Program-made: the position numbers and the translations under genes
DNA from: Echinicola pacifica DSM 19836
GTDB lineage: Bacteria; Bacteroidota; Bacteroidia; Cytophagales; Cyclobacteriaceae
DNA length: 64,000 nt
Direction of reading: 5' to 3'
Assembly (NCBI RefSeq): GCF_000373245.1
Contig: NZ_KB890759.1
Span: 1 to 64,000 of the forward strand
Notes under the pieces: model-generated
What the model saw: the letters and a program-made list of their open reading frames with translations, nothing else
Told to the model about the DNA's origin: nothing
Database searches by the model: none
Shown here: positions 18,983-27,728 of the stretch, piece by piece
How positions within the stretch are numbered: position 1 is the stretch's first letter
Layout: each line of letters opens with the position of its first letter

Positions 18983-21055
18983 TTATTTGCTGGTATAAGT
19001 ATATTCATTTTCTATAATCATCAGAATATTACGAACAGCCTCCGACTTTTGCTGGTTGAGAGATTCTGCCACCCATATAAGTTGGCCGCCATTGGGGAAG
19101 CTCTCTAGCAAAATAGAAGGTTTGCCAGGCTCAGTGGAAGCGATGTATTTGAACTGAGAGGCTTTGGTATTAGTTGAAAATGAATTATCGGCATAATTAA
19201 CCAGGAAATTTATACTACTATCGCCAGTGTATATTTTGGCAGTTTCAAAATCAAGTACACCTGTCCTTTCAAATTTTTTCTGATTTTTATTTTTTATCAA
19301 TGCCATAGTAATTCCCAAATCCGAGATCATTTTAACTTGCCCGGACTCTAGGTAAATGGGATCCCAGCCATGGAGAAAAGAAGACCTATTCATAAGAAAT
19401 TTTATCATGAAGCCTTTAGTTCTCACGATAGCCAATTCTCTATTTAGGTATTCATTATTTACATCCAGACGACTATCCATGGTTTTAAGGGGTCGGTAGA
19501 TCCCCGTAAAATCAGATGAAAAGTTGAACACCTGAGGGTAAAAGATCATGGGAGCCGCCGATAAATAATGGTGGTTTTTGGGGACATAGGTCGGGGCCTT
19601 CCTTCGGCTTTTGGTGACCTGTTTGCCTGGAGGCACTGCATAGGTACGATTGGCACCAACTCCCAGGTTGTTTCTATTTTTGGCATGGGTGATCTGCCAA
19701 TGAGAAAACCTCAAAGGCACGGGAGGGCTTTGAGCCTGTGATTTATAATAGGACACCAGGTCAGAATTTGGCTGTATCATCACCATGACCACGGACACGT
19801 ATTGGCCTTGCATCTGAAGCATTTCCATTTCATTTGCACGCTTGGTATAAGCCTTCAAAGCCTTATCTTTTTCTCTATTAATTATCGTCCGACCATTAAT
19901 ACTTATTGCCGCTTGGATGAGGAAAGTCATCCCATCTGAGGCCTTGGTGCTTGGGCCAAATACTTTGGGTGCTGAGGATAAGTTTGTTCCCACATGAGCC
20001 ACCGTTTTGCCTGCGGAAGCACTGGGTTTCGCTGGCTCAGGTCCATTGATGGCTTTTGTAATAATTAGCTTTTCCGCTTTAGGAATGGGCTTAGCTTTGG
20101 AGGCATTTTGGCTAGCCTTTTCAGCTTTGCCTCTTTGCGCTAAGCCTTTTTCTGCTGTTCCCTTCCCTGTAATCTCCTTACTTGAGGCTTGGGCGGCCTT
20201 CCCCTTCTTGCCCCTCTGCTTTTTCCTAGCTTTCTTAGTCTTTTTTTTCTTTTTCTTTACCTTATTTTCTGACTGATCATCTTCACTTTTATCCTCGATT
20301 ACCTTGATTTCTTCTATCTTCTTCGTGGATTTCGTGGAGCCTGCTTTCTTACTTTTGGGCTTTTCTTCCTTGGGAGTTTTACTGGACTTCTTTGCTGATT
20401 TTTCTGCCTTATCCTCCAGTCCTTTATCGCTGATCGCCTTTGATTTCTCTGATACAGGCGAGAGAAATCGCTCAATTTCTCCCCAGCCGGAAAATTTTTC
20501 TGGATTGGGAATATTGATTTTCCGTACGGCGTTTTTTATATCCTTACTCCTTATCGCCTCCATATTGTACTCGATATTGATGGAAGCTTCATAGACCTTG
20601 ACAGGGCTCCTACTTATATTTCTGGTATCGAGCAGTTCGAGCTGGTAAATCACCTCGCGGAGGATCCGGGTTCCCGGGACGGTTTTGCCCTCCATTTTCA
20701 CAAACAACTTATACCTGCGATCCTTCAAATCCCTCAATTCTCGAATCCTTTTTTCTATGCCTGAGTTTTGATATTCAAGGTTGATTTCCGAGGGTGCCCA
20801 ATAAATTCCATATCTATTTTCTCTCCCAAATCCCGCCCCCACCATATGAGAGGCATGAAAGGCTTCTGGCCTTAGGGTAATAAGCCGTTTTAGCCGGGCT
20901 TCGAAACTTTTTCTTTTTGAGGAGGCCGTTATTTCTGTTCTAATATGCAATACCCCATCGATCGTCCGGACAGTATATTCCTGCAAAAAACCCGAGCCAC
21001 TGACTTGGTATTTTACCGTATGGGGTCTATTTACTACTGGAAAGTTTTCTGGCAT
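18983..21055 (-). CDS. Large three-part protein with lysine-rich centre, unknown function
   Basis: A 690-residue protein without a signal peptide. Residues 1 to about 200 look folded and contain FHASHMVGAGFGREN (66-80) followed by WAPSEINLEYQN (86-97); the spacing H..G..FG...N......IN recalls the H-N core of DNA/RNA non-specific endonucleases, but the usual DRGH is not present. Residues about 205-345 are extremely Lys/Ala/Ser-rich (a run of six Lys at 267-272), disordered and strongly positive. Residues about 370-690 look folded again, with many aromatic beta segments such as YVSVVMVMIQPNSDLVSYY and MIFYPQVFNFSSDFTGIYRP. I do not recognise a family for the C-terminal part. It is the last gene of a same-strand trio, 73 bp after the 814-residue gene. 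Confidence 0.75.
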   Translation of the reverse strand: MPENFPVVNRPHTVKYQVSGSGFLQEYTVRTIDGVLHIRTEITASSKRKSFEARLKRLITLRPEAFHASHMVGAGFGRENRYGIYWAPSEINLEYQNSGIEKRIRELRDLKDRRYKLFVKMEGKTVPGTRILREVIYQLELLDTRNISRSPVKVYEASINIEYNMEAIRSKDIKNAVRKINIPNPEKFSGWGEIERFLSPVSEKSKAISDKGLEDKAEKSAKKSSKTPKEEKPKSKKAGSTKSTKKIEEIKVIEDKSEDDQSENKVKKKKKKTKKARKKQRGKKGKAAQASSKEITGKGTAEKGLAQRGKAEKASQNASKAKPIPKAEKLIITKAINGPEPAKPSASAGKTVAHVGTNLSSAPKVFGPSTKASDGMTFLIQAAISINGRTIINREKDKALKAYTKRANEMEMLQMQGQYVSVVMVMIQPNSDLVSYYKSQAQSPPVPLRFSHWQITHAKNRNNLGVGANRTYAVPPGKQVTKSRRKAPTYVPKNHHYLSAAPMIFYPQVFNFSSDFTGIYRPLKTMDSRLDVNNEYLNRELAIVRTKGFMIKFLMNRSSFLHGWDPIYLESGQVKMISDLGITMALIKNKNQKKFERTGVLDFETAKIYTGDSSINFLVNYADNSFSTNTKASQFKYIASTEPGKPSILLESFPNGGQLIWVAESLNQQKSEAVRNILMIIENEYTYTSK

Positions 21056-21128
21056 CTATCCATTCTTTTTGGATGCATGAGCAATTTAAAGGGCCAAACC
21101 GACTAGGATCGTTCAGCCCCTTGAAGTA

Positions 21129-23573
21129 TTAATTGGTATCCAGTTCACCGCCGACAATATCATCGACTCTGGTGCCTCCTGCCACCACCACCTTGGTGAT
21201 ATCGGGATCAAAATTATTAGAGGTGTTTTTCAATAAATCTCTACGCTCATTTTTCAGTTCTTCAGCTATGCGCAGCTGATCTGCAGTCAATACATCAATA
21301 TATCGATGCGCTCTTTTGAAGGGTTCTAAGGCCACTCCATCTCCTAGCACAAGGCTGATGTACAGGTTATTAGAATCTACCAGGAAACGCCTGGTTGCAT
21401 TTTTCTTAAACAAATATTCCGCCCATTCCCGAGTAGAGATGCTGTATTGTAAACTCTGGTCGGGATTTCTAAGTAATTCCCCATTTTGGTCAAATAGCTG
21501 ATCGTGGAGATGTGGGAGAAAGGATTGGAAATCAAGAATAATATCTTCATCAAGGCTGCTTAATGCTCCCGGGTCAAGGCTATTGGCTTCTTTCAGAAAA
21601 TACCCAAATGCAGGATCCTCCAAGCCGGTGCCTTCGTCATTGGTGTATTCACTTCTGAGCATATTGAGCACCTCTTGCAGCGGCAGTTTTATGCTGCCCG
21701 TGGGTGTATCGACCTCTATCCCTACTTCCTCCTGCGAATCACCATCGGTAGGCGCTAGCTCAAAAACCACATAGTTTCCCGTGAATCCTATAGGAGTAAT
21801 ATCACTGATCAAGTCCTGCATGGAGGCTCGCACAGTGGTAGGCTCATATAACTGAGCTGAAGCTTGGTCCTCAACTAAAGGGCCTTCCCACTGAATGGGG
21901 ACTGTTCTTCCCTCTTTTTTATACCTAAACATCCTTTGCTCCGCATCTTCTCTAGCCCATATTGCTCGACAATAATGCAGGATATTATCCCGGATATGGG
22001 TCAATAATCTACCACGCCGAAGGTCCCGGATTTTCTGTGCTTTCTGGCGCGACTGCTCTTCTTTTCGGAAAGCATCATATTGCCGCTGAGGCTCTGCATA
22101 GATATCCGGCATATTTAGGCCTCCCAGGCCATCCAGATTGGCAGGAGAATTAAAAGAGGCAAATTTTTCGTTTACCTTAGCCACCATTTTGGAATATTCA
22201 TTTCCTGGCCCGGAGAAGGATACTAGAGAATCTACATCCTCGTCCTGAATAAGCTCATTTAAAGTTTTACGATACGATTCATTGATCAGCTCCTCCGCTA
22301 TAATCCAATCATATCTCCGTACCCAGTCCACATTCACCTCATAGGGAGCAGGGATTTTTTCGGCTATAAAAATGCAATTCTTCACTGAAAACAGATAAGT
22401 ATAGACATCATACTGATGCTGCAGCATATGGTACTGAAGAGTAAGGGCCACTTCATCATTTTTATTGCTTACCTGTGAGGTCGCTGACTCCTCATATTCT
22501 GACTCTGTCTCGGTGGTGACAGACACCTTGGACTGGCGGCGCATTTTGGAGGCCGTTTTCTTCATCTTCTCGCTTAGGGCAGCGCTGGTATCCTTGCTGC
22601 TCTGCTCCTTTGACCCACCCATTTCTCCGGAAGCACTCGCCCCAAACCCCAATCCACCGACACCATAGCTCGCACTTGCAGATAAGCTCCAATTTTCATT
22701 GCTTGCTGCTGCAGCCACCACTTCGGTGGAGTCTTTTGAGCTATCCGAATCCTCATTGGAAGTTTCTGATTCTTCCAAATCCTCCGTTTTCGTTACCGAT
22801 TTTTTGCGGGTCTTTATCGTGGTGATTATTTTTTCGGATTGGCCGGGGCCAAGAGGAATCGTCTTAATGATCTCACCTGGCTGGGTGCCAATGGATTTCC
22901 ACCGCTGACGATACACCAAGGAAATTCCCACATTGACCGATCCCTCCGGATAAAATTCAAATGGAAATTCTAAAGAAGATTCTAAGTCAAAATGATGTGC
23001 TTTTAAGGAAACTCCCTCTATAAAAGCCACCCAATCAAAGATAGGGCGTGCATAATGAGGCCTGTCATCATCTATAAACACCGGGGTGAAATCTATGTTT
23101 TGGAGGGTGCTCCTGATCGAATTATAGAGGAAGTTATCAAGGTAATTGGGGAATTCTCTATCCAAATCCACGATTTTACGGATGAGTCGCCGGTGAATGG
23201 TATAAAGAGGCTTGAGGATCTTAGTGAATATACCCTCCGGTGTAAATACAATTATAGTATTGATCCGATTGGAAGAGGGCAGGCCATCTTCACATCCCCG
23301 CCGTACACGAGCCTCCAGCCGCACCAGCAGATCGGCCATATATTCCAATACCGCAAAGCTGGATCCAGAAGCTTCCAGATCATTGATATACTTCAGCCCC
23401 TCCTCCGAGAGAGGGCTCAAATCCAATTTTAGTGAATCCTGTGGGTTAAGGAGGAATTCATACTTAGCAAAATCATGAAAGGTAATATCATCCAAGGTGC
23501 TTTGACTGGCGCCTTTAAATAGATCGTCCTCCCCAAGTATTTTCTGAATAATATTTGAGACATTTTCACTCAT
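21129..23573 (-). CDS. Large cytoplasmic-type protein with Ser/Glu low-complexity insert, unknown function
   Basis: An 814-residue protein without signal or membrane segments. The first 200 residues look helical and beta (YINDLEASGSSFAVLEYM, IFTKILKPLYTIHRRLI). Around 215-255 is a strand-rich piece, VGISLVYRQRWKSIGTQPGE then LGPGQSEKIITTIKTRK. Residues about 258-370 are a Ser/Glu/Ala/Gly-rich insert of alternating charged and SASASYGVGGLGFGASASG-like sequence. After it come VALTLQYHMLQHQYDVYTYLF (376-396) and a helical, Arg-rich region (RLLTHIRDNILHYCRAIWARED). The pattern PGQ..KI...T.RK, acidic/serine insert, then a Tyr-rich strand recurs, as I recall, in large uncharacterised bacterial proteins; I cannot name the family. 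It follows the 300-residue gene by 28 bp. Confidence 0.75.
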   Translation of the reverse strand: MSENVSNIIQKILGEDDLFKGASQSTLDDITFHDFAKYEFLLNPQDSLKLDLSPLSEEGLKYINDLEASGSSFAVLEYMADLLVRLEARVRRGCEDGLPSSNRINTIIVFTPEGIFTKILKPLYTIHRRLIRKIVDLDREFPNYLDNFLYNSIRSTLQNIDFTPVFIDDDRPHYARPIFDWVAFIEGVSLKAHHFDLESSLEFPFEFYPEGSVNVGISLVYRQRWKSIGTQPGEIIKTIPLGPGQSEKIITTIKTRKKSVTKTEDLEESETSNEDSDSSKDSTEVVAAAASNENWSLSASASYGVGGLGFGASASGEMGGSKEQSSKDTSAALSEKMKKTASKMRRQSKVSVTTETESEYEESATSQVSNKNDEVALTLQYHMLQHQYDVYTYLFSVKNCIFIAEKIPAPYEVNVDWVRRYDWIIAEELINESYRKTLNELIQDEDVDSLVSFSGPGNEYSKMVAKVNEKFASFNSPANLDGLGGLNMPDIYAEPQRQYDAFRKEEQSRQKAQKIRDLRRGRLLTHIRDNILHYCRAIWAREDAEQRMFRYKKEGRTVPIQWEGPLVEDQASAQLYEPTTVRASMQDLISDITPIGFTGNYVVFELAPTDGDSQEEVGIEVDTPTGSIKLPLQEVLNMLRSEYTNDEGTGLEDPAFGYFLKEANSLDPGALSSLDEDIILDFQSFLPHLHDQLFDQNGELLRNPDQSLQYSISTREWAEYLFKKNATRRFLVDSNNLYISLVLGDGVALEPFKRAHRYIDVLTADQLRIAEELKNERRDLLKNTSNNFDPDITKVVVAGGTRVDDIVGGELDTN

Positions 23574-23601
23574 TTTCTTTTCCTTTAAAGGTGGCTAAAA
23601 A

Positions 23602-24504
23602 CTACTTTCTGCCTTGGGCAAACTGATATAATTTCGTTGGCATGGTTTCTGAAAGCTCCAGGTTATCAGGCACTTTTGGTAATGAAACCTGAAATCTCCC
23701 TGTTTCCTTATTGATGAGGATCACTGGTTTATTTTTATCTTTTGGAGACATCTCTTTTTTCGAAATCCTCGCTATGGCCTCAAATCTTAGCGGCAAGCCA
23801 CCCTCGCGGAGGATGATGGATTTTGATCGTTCATCATATATGATGGCGTCTTTCAGGTTTTCGGAGGAGGACTTGTCTTTTAGAGATACTGGAACCCGGA
23901 AGGAATGTGGCTTTGCTATACGCCCAAAAGCTTTCTCTTTTCGTTCTTTGGACTTTTGAAGGTCCTTATTATAGGCTTTGGAAAAAATCCCTGTATTGTC
24001 CGCTCCCACCACCTTCAGGCCAGTCTCCACCTTCTTAAGCTGTAGGTATAAGTCCTCCGAAGACCGCTGAGAGTCGATTATTGGCGCAAGATTTGTCCCC
24101 AAGCCAAAGTCATTGTAAAGCTCCATCGGCACACGAACCTCCGATTCCTCATACTCTGAGGGATTTACAATGAGCTGACAAGAAGCATGAATAACCTGAC
24201 TGCAAGATTTTGCCCCTGCTATCTCAGGACTTTGAATTATATACCATAGGTTTAAGCTTGGATCAGCCGCCAGTCTCTTTGAATCATATTCCATCTGCGC
24301 ATAGCCGTCTTCTTTGGTATATGCAGAGCCTATTCTAATGGCATTCAGCCCTTTCCAATTAGACTTCCTGAGGATCTCCCACTTGGAGGAATCTAAGTAT
24401 TCCTCAGGTACCAGGCTCAGGGGTGTTCCAAACCAGGTGACCATAAGATTTGGAAGGGCTGCTGAGGTTTCATGAATACACAACTTTAGTTTTATCTTCC
24501 CCAT
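23602..24504 (-). CDS. Protein with transthyretin-like N-terminal domain, unknown function
   Basis: A 300-residue protein without a signal peptide. Residues about 1-125 look like a beta-sandwich of the transthyretin/CNA-B type: KIKLKLCIHETSAALPNLMV, then TKEDGYAQMEYDSKRLAADP and LWYIIQSPEIAGAKSCSQV, ending ESEVRVPMEL. Residues about 170-300 are basic and mixed alpha/beta (KDAIIYDERSKSIILREGG, PVILINKETGRFQVSLPKVP). I do not recognise a family for the second half. It is the first gene of the trio (followed at 28 bp and 73 bp by the 814- and 690-residue genes), so the three are probably one operon transcribed from the 24505-25132 gap. Confidence 0.72.
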   Translation of the reverse strand: MGKIKLKLCIHETSAALPNLMVTWFGTPLSLVPEEYLDSSKWEILRKSNWKGLNAIRIGSAYTKEDGYAQMEYDSKRLAADPSLNLWYIIQSPEIAGAKSCSQVIHASCQLIVNPSEYEESEVRVPMELYNDFGLGTNLAPIIDSQRSSEDLYLQLKKVETGLKVVGADNTGIFSKAYNKDLQKSKERKEKAFGRIAKPHSFRVPVSLKDKSSSENLKDAIIYDERSKSIILREGGLPLRFEAIARISKKEMSPKDKNKPVILINKETGRFQVSLPKVPDNLELSETMPTKLYQFAQGRK

Positions 24505-25132
24505 AATTATAGGATTTAAATTAAATGAATAAAATCATTTGATTTAAAGAACATATCATCCTTTAACACAAGCAAAAACGCCTATTTTCTGTAGGATACT
24601 AACTCAAGAAAAAATCCAAAAAACACTACAAAAAAAACCTATAATCATCTAAATATTAAGCACTTCTAGTAATATAACCTTTTTTTACTGGGATTTTCCA
24701 TTATCATAATATAACTTTCCCCTAACCGATCTAGGGGTCTGACATATATTTTTACTTGAGTACCTATACAGGTCGATCAGTATGATTTAGTACCCACTTA
24801 TTTAATAGGGACTAAGTGAAAACTAAAATCTTATTGCTAGAATCCCCGCTTGTCACTCATTATCAATTATTTAAGTCCACAAATATTAAATCACAGAAAA
24901 ATAACCCTATAAGAAATGAAGAATAAAATGCCAGGGAATTGAAGAGGCTGCGCCCTGATTTTTAATGATAAATGAAACAGTTACAATGATATATTCCCAT
25001 AGATTGGAGGACGGAACACATCTGTGAGAGGCTAAGAATTTATCCAGTTTTTATAGTACTTACATTAACATTTTTTTATGAAAATCACCTAACTTATGCT
25101 TCCAAACTTTCAAGGATAAAAACCACCACAGC
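24505..25132. other. Divergent promoter region, no gene
   Basis: About 630 bp between the trio (leftward) and the metallo-beta-lactamase gene (rightward). Very AT-rich, no reading frame of note, no hairpin or repeat that I can support. It must contain promoters for both directions. Confidence 0.5.
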
Positions 25133-25897
25133 ATGCTCCGAACCCCTTATCTGCTCCTGCAATTTAGCCTTTGCTTCTGCTATTGTCTTACTACTTACGG
25201 TCAAACTGAAGCCTCCAATTCTGACCAAAAAATCATCTACCAATCTCCTTCTTTAGTTTTGCAGCAAGTTTCTGAGCATAGCTATGTTCATATTTCCTAT
25301 TTGGAGACCGAGAGCTTTGGCAAGGTCGGCTGCAATGGAATGGTGATCATTCATGATAAAGAGGCGATAATTTTTGATAGCCCCGCCACGGGCGAGGTCA
25401 CCTCGGAATTGATCGGCTTATTACGGGATAGCCTTGCACTTAGGATTACCGCTATGGTCCCGACGCACTTCCATGCCGACTGTGTAGCTGGATTATCCCA
25501 AATCGATGAAGCTGGAATTGAGATTTATGCCCATAGCAGGACGGTGGAACAATTAAAAAAAACACCTACTCAAAACTTGCCAGAGATTAATGAATTTGAT
25601 CATCACCTTAGCCTTAGACTTGGGGGGGAGCAGGTGCTATGTGATTATTTTGGCGAAGGCCATACAGTAGATAATATTACCGCCTATTTCCCTACCGACC
25701 GACTGCTTTTTGGAGGCTGTCTGATCAAAGCTGCGGGGGCTTCCAAGGGAAACCTTGAAGACGCCAATACTCGGGCATGGAGTGAAACGGTCGAGAAAAT
25801 AGCGCTCAAATACCCCCAAATAAACAAGGTAATTCCAGGGCATGGAGACACTGGTGATAGCAGCCTTCTTACCTATACGATCGAGATGTTCGAATGA
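25133..25897 (+). CDS. Subclass B1 metallo-beta-lactamase
   Basis: A 254-residue exported zinc hydrolase. Residues 1-24 are a signal peptide. The B1 active-site set is complete: H112-x-H114-x-D116 in PTHFHADCVAGL, H177 in GEGHTVDN, C196 in FGGCLIK, K199, N207 in KGNLEDAN, and H237 in IPGHGDTG. The segment KGNLEDANTRAW is typical of B1 enzymes such as the chromosomal BlaB/CcrA type of Bacteroidota, and length is normal (about 250). B1 enzymes use one or two zinc ions to open penicillins, cephalosporins and usually carbapenems. No regulator or resistance partner adjoins it and there is no mobile element, so it looks like a resident chromosomal gene. Actual substrate range is not deducible. Confidence 0.92.
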   Translation: MLRTPYLLLQFSLCFCYCLTTYGQTEASNSDQKIIYQSPSLVLQQVSEHSYVHISYLETESFGKVGCNGMVIIHDKEAIIFDSPATGEVTSELIGLLRDSLALRITAMVPTHFHADCVAGLSQIDEAGIEIYAHSRTVEQLKKTPTQNLPEINEFDHHLSLRLGGEQVLCDYFGEGHTVDNITAYFPTDRLLFGGCLIKAAGASKGNLEDANTRAWSETVEKIALKYPQINKVIPGHGDTGDSSLLTYTIEMFE

Positions 25898-25976
25898 GGG
25901 CAGGCTAGTTAAAGGCACAGCCATTAAGGGAATTTCTCTCTTGCGAGTTTTATCTTAAACCCCTTCTAAGCAAAGA

Positions 25977-26888
25977 TCATGAAGCGCAGCATCCAATACC
26001 GCTTTTCTTATACTCCTTGACGGTCATTCCATACACTGACTTGAATGTCCGTGCAAGATGACTGCTGTCTGTGAAATTAAGTTGATGGGCTATTTCTTTT
26101 AAGGTCAAATCGGTATGCACCACCTTTGTTTCTACCAATTTTAGTTTTGCGCGAATGATATAATCAGCAAGGCTCTTGCCCGACTGCTTTTTAAAATATT
26201 CGGAAAAATAACTAGGGGAAACATTAAACTCGGAGGAGATTACTGGGATTTTCAGTTTTTCTGTGTCCATTAAATGATAGTGAATATACCTAAGAATTTC
26301 TCCAAAACGCTGGTGGCGCTCATTCCCTAAGTCCACATAAAACCTCTCCACTGATCGAGCAAGAATATTAATTATCGCCGTCATGATTCCTGCCACGACC
26401 GAATTGCTGAACTGCTCTTTGCTAAGGTACTCTTTGTGAATAAAATAGATACTTTCTTTAATATAATGCCGCTCCCTATCTGAATTCAGGATATCACCGG
26501 GGCGCTTATTATAATTGGCTAAAATATAGGCCATCTTGTCAAACCATCCCTGATAATTTCCAAAACCATTATCATTAAGAAAATACTGATCTGTAAATCG
26601 GATAAAGTAAAAGGTAGTCTCTTCCACAATCTTAAAAGAATGGCAGTCCAAAGGAGGCAATAAAAACAGATTCCCTGCCTGGTAAGGAAATTCTTCATAG
26701 TTGATGCATTGAGTACCGCTGCCCCGTTCTATAAATACCAATTCGAAAAAGTTATGCTTATGGGGCCGCTTATGCCATTCTTTAAACACCTCTACTTCAA
26801 TTTCAAATAATGTGGAAGAATCTTCAATAATCATTGTATAAATATCGGTTTTACAAGTCAAATATAAGGGTGTTTCTGAGACAATCAT
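25977..26888 (-). CDS. AraC family transcriptional regulator
   Basis: A 303-residue regulator. The N-terminal half is a cupin-like sensing domain (FKEWHKRPHKHNFFELVFIE, YQAGNLFLLPPLDCHSF). The C-terminal 100 residues are the double helix-turn-helix AraC domain: SSEFNVSPSYFSEYFKKQSG then LKEIAHQLNFTDSSHLARTFKSVYGMTVKEYK. It lies divergent from a nitroreductase gene; a two-copy direct repeat spaced by 21 bp in the gap (26928-26963) is a likely binding site. The ligand is unknown. Family members activate or repress the adjacent gene. Confidence 0.93.
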   Translation of the reverse strand: MIVSETPLYLTCKTDIYTMIIEDSSTLFEIEVEVFKEWHKRPHKHNFFELVFIERGSGTQCINYEEFPYQAGNLFLLPPLDCHSFKIVEETTFYFIRFTDQYFLNDNGFGNYQGWFDKMAYILANYNKRPGDILNSDRERHYIKESIYFIHKEYLSKEQFSNSVVAGIMTAIINILARSVERFYVDLGNERHQRFGEILRYIHYHLMDTEKLKIPVISSEFNVSPSYFSEYFKKQSGKSLADYIIRAKLKLVETKVVHTDLTLKEIAHQLNFTDSSHLARTFKSVYGMTVKEYKKSGIGCCAS

Positions 26889-26927
26889 TTAAATAGTCCC
26901 TGATAAACATAAAAATAAGTAAAATAT

Positions 26928-26963
26928 CCAATATAGATACAATACAACCCAATATACATACAA
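26928..26963. promoter_or_regulatory. Phased direct repeat, likely AraC operator
   Basis: CCAATATAGATACAA at 26928-26942 and CCAATATACATACAA at 26949-26963 agree at 14 of 15 positions and are exactly 21 bp apart, two helical turns. They lie 40 bp upstream of the AraC-family start and 112 bp upstream of the nitroreductase start, in the divergent promoter region. AraC-type regulators typically bind such tandem half-sites on one DNA face. Confidence 0.65.
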
Positions 26964-27074
26964 CAAAAATCACAATTTATACCCGCACTTTTGTAAAGGA
27001 AAATCGGAGCAATTCCTTTCCCACCATTAACAATGATGTTAATGGTATTTTATTACATAAAAAATTTTCTCATA

Positions 27075-27728
27075 ATGAATTTAGAAAACGTTTTAAATTG
27101 GAGGTACTCCACCAAATCATTTGACCCAGCTAAAAAGATAAGTGCTAAGGATTTTAAACAAGTCACAAATCTCCTGCGCATGAGTCCATCCAGCACTAAT
27201 TTACAGCCTTGGCATTTTGTAATTGCTCATACCAGGGAGGGAAAAGAAAAAGTGGCTAAAAGTGCCCATGGTTTCTTCGAATTTAACGCTAAAAAAATCA
27301 CTGAAGCTTCTCATATTATTGTATTTGCCTCCCGACTCACTGCAGACGAACCCTATATGCAGCATATCCTTGAGCAGGAAGAAAAGGACGGACGGTTTCC
27401 TACTTCAGAACTTAAACAAATGATGCATGGGGGAAGAAATGCCTTTGCCGATATTCATAAATATGAAACTAAGGACCTTCAACATTGGATGGAGAAGCAG
27501 GTGTACTTAAATATAGGGAATTTATTATTGGGAGCTGCGGCACTTTCTATTGATGCGGTGCCCATGGAGGGCGTCGATATGAAAGTGCTGGATAGTGAAT
27601 TTGGTTTGAGAGAAAAGGGTTTTACAGCTATCGCGGTAGTTTCACTTGGCTATCGACTAGAAAGTGATTTTAATGCCAGTACTCCTAAGTCCAGACTTCC
27701 GGAAGAAGAAATCATCACCTTAGTTTAA
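27075..27728 (+). CDS. NAD(P)H-dependent nitroreductase, NfsB-like
   Basis: A 217-residue flavin reductase of the nitroreductase family. I use the ATG at 27075 (MNLENVLNWRYSTKSFDPAK) because the protein then has the size and start of E. coli NfsB; the frame extends 14 codons further but adds nothing conserved. FMN-site motifs visible: RYSTKSFD (9-16) and SPSSTNLQPWHFVIA (about 37-51); later GNLLLGAAALSIDAVPMEG and GYRLESDF. Such enzymes reduce quinones and nitro-aromatics in the cytoplasm. It is transcribed divergently from the AraC regulator, which probably controls it. Confidence 0.92.
   Translation: MNLENVLNWRYSTKSFDPAKKISAKDFKQVTNLLRMSPSSTNLQPWHFVIAHTREGKEKVAKSAHGFFEFNAKKITEASHIIVFASRLTADEPYMQHILEQEEKDGRFPTSELKQMMHGGRNAFADIHKYETKDLQHWMEKQVYLNIGNLLLGAAALSIDAVPMEGVDMKVLDSEFGLREKGFTAIAVVSLGYRLESDFNASTPKSRLPEEEIITLV

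Noticed and set aside
20007-20276. Phe/Leu-rich frame opposite the lysine-rich region
   Set aside because: It is the reverse-complement shadow of the Lys-rich coding stretch (AAA/AAG read as TTT/CTT).
22492-22756. Small frames opposite and alongside the low-complexity insert of the 814-residue gene
   Set aside because: Shadows caused by biased codon content; no independent evidence.
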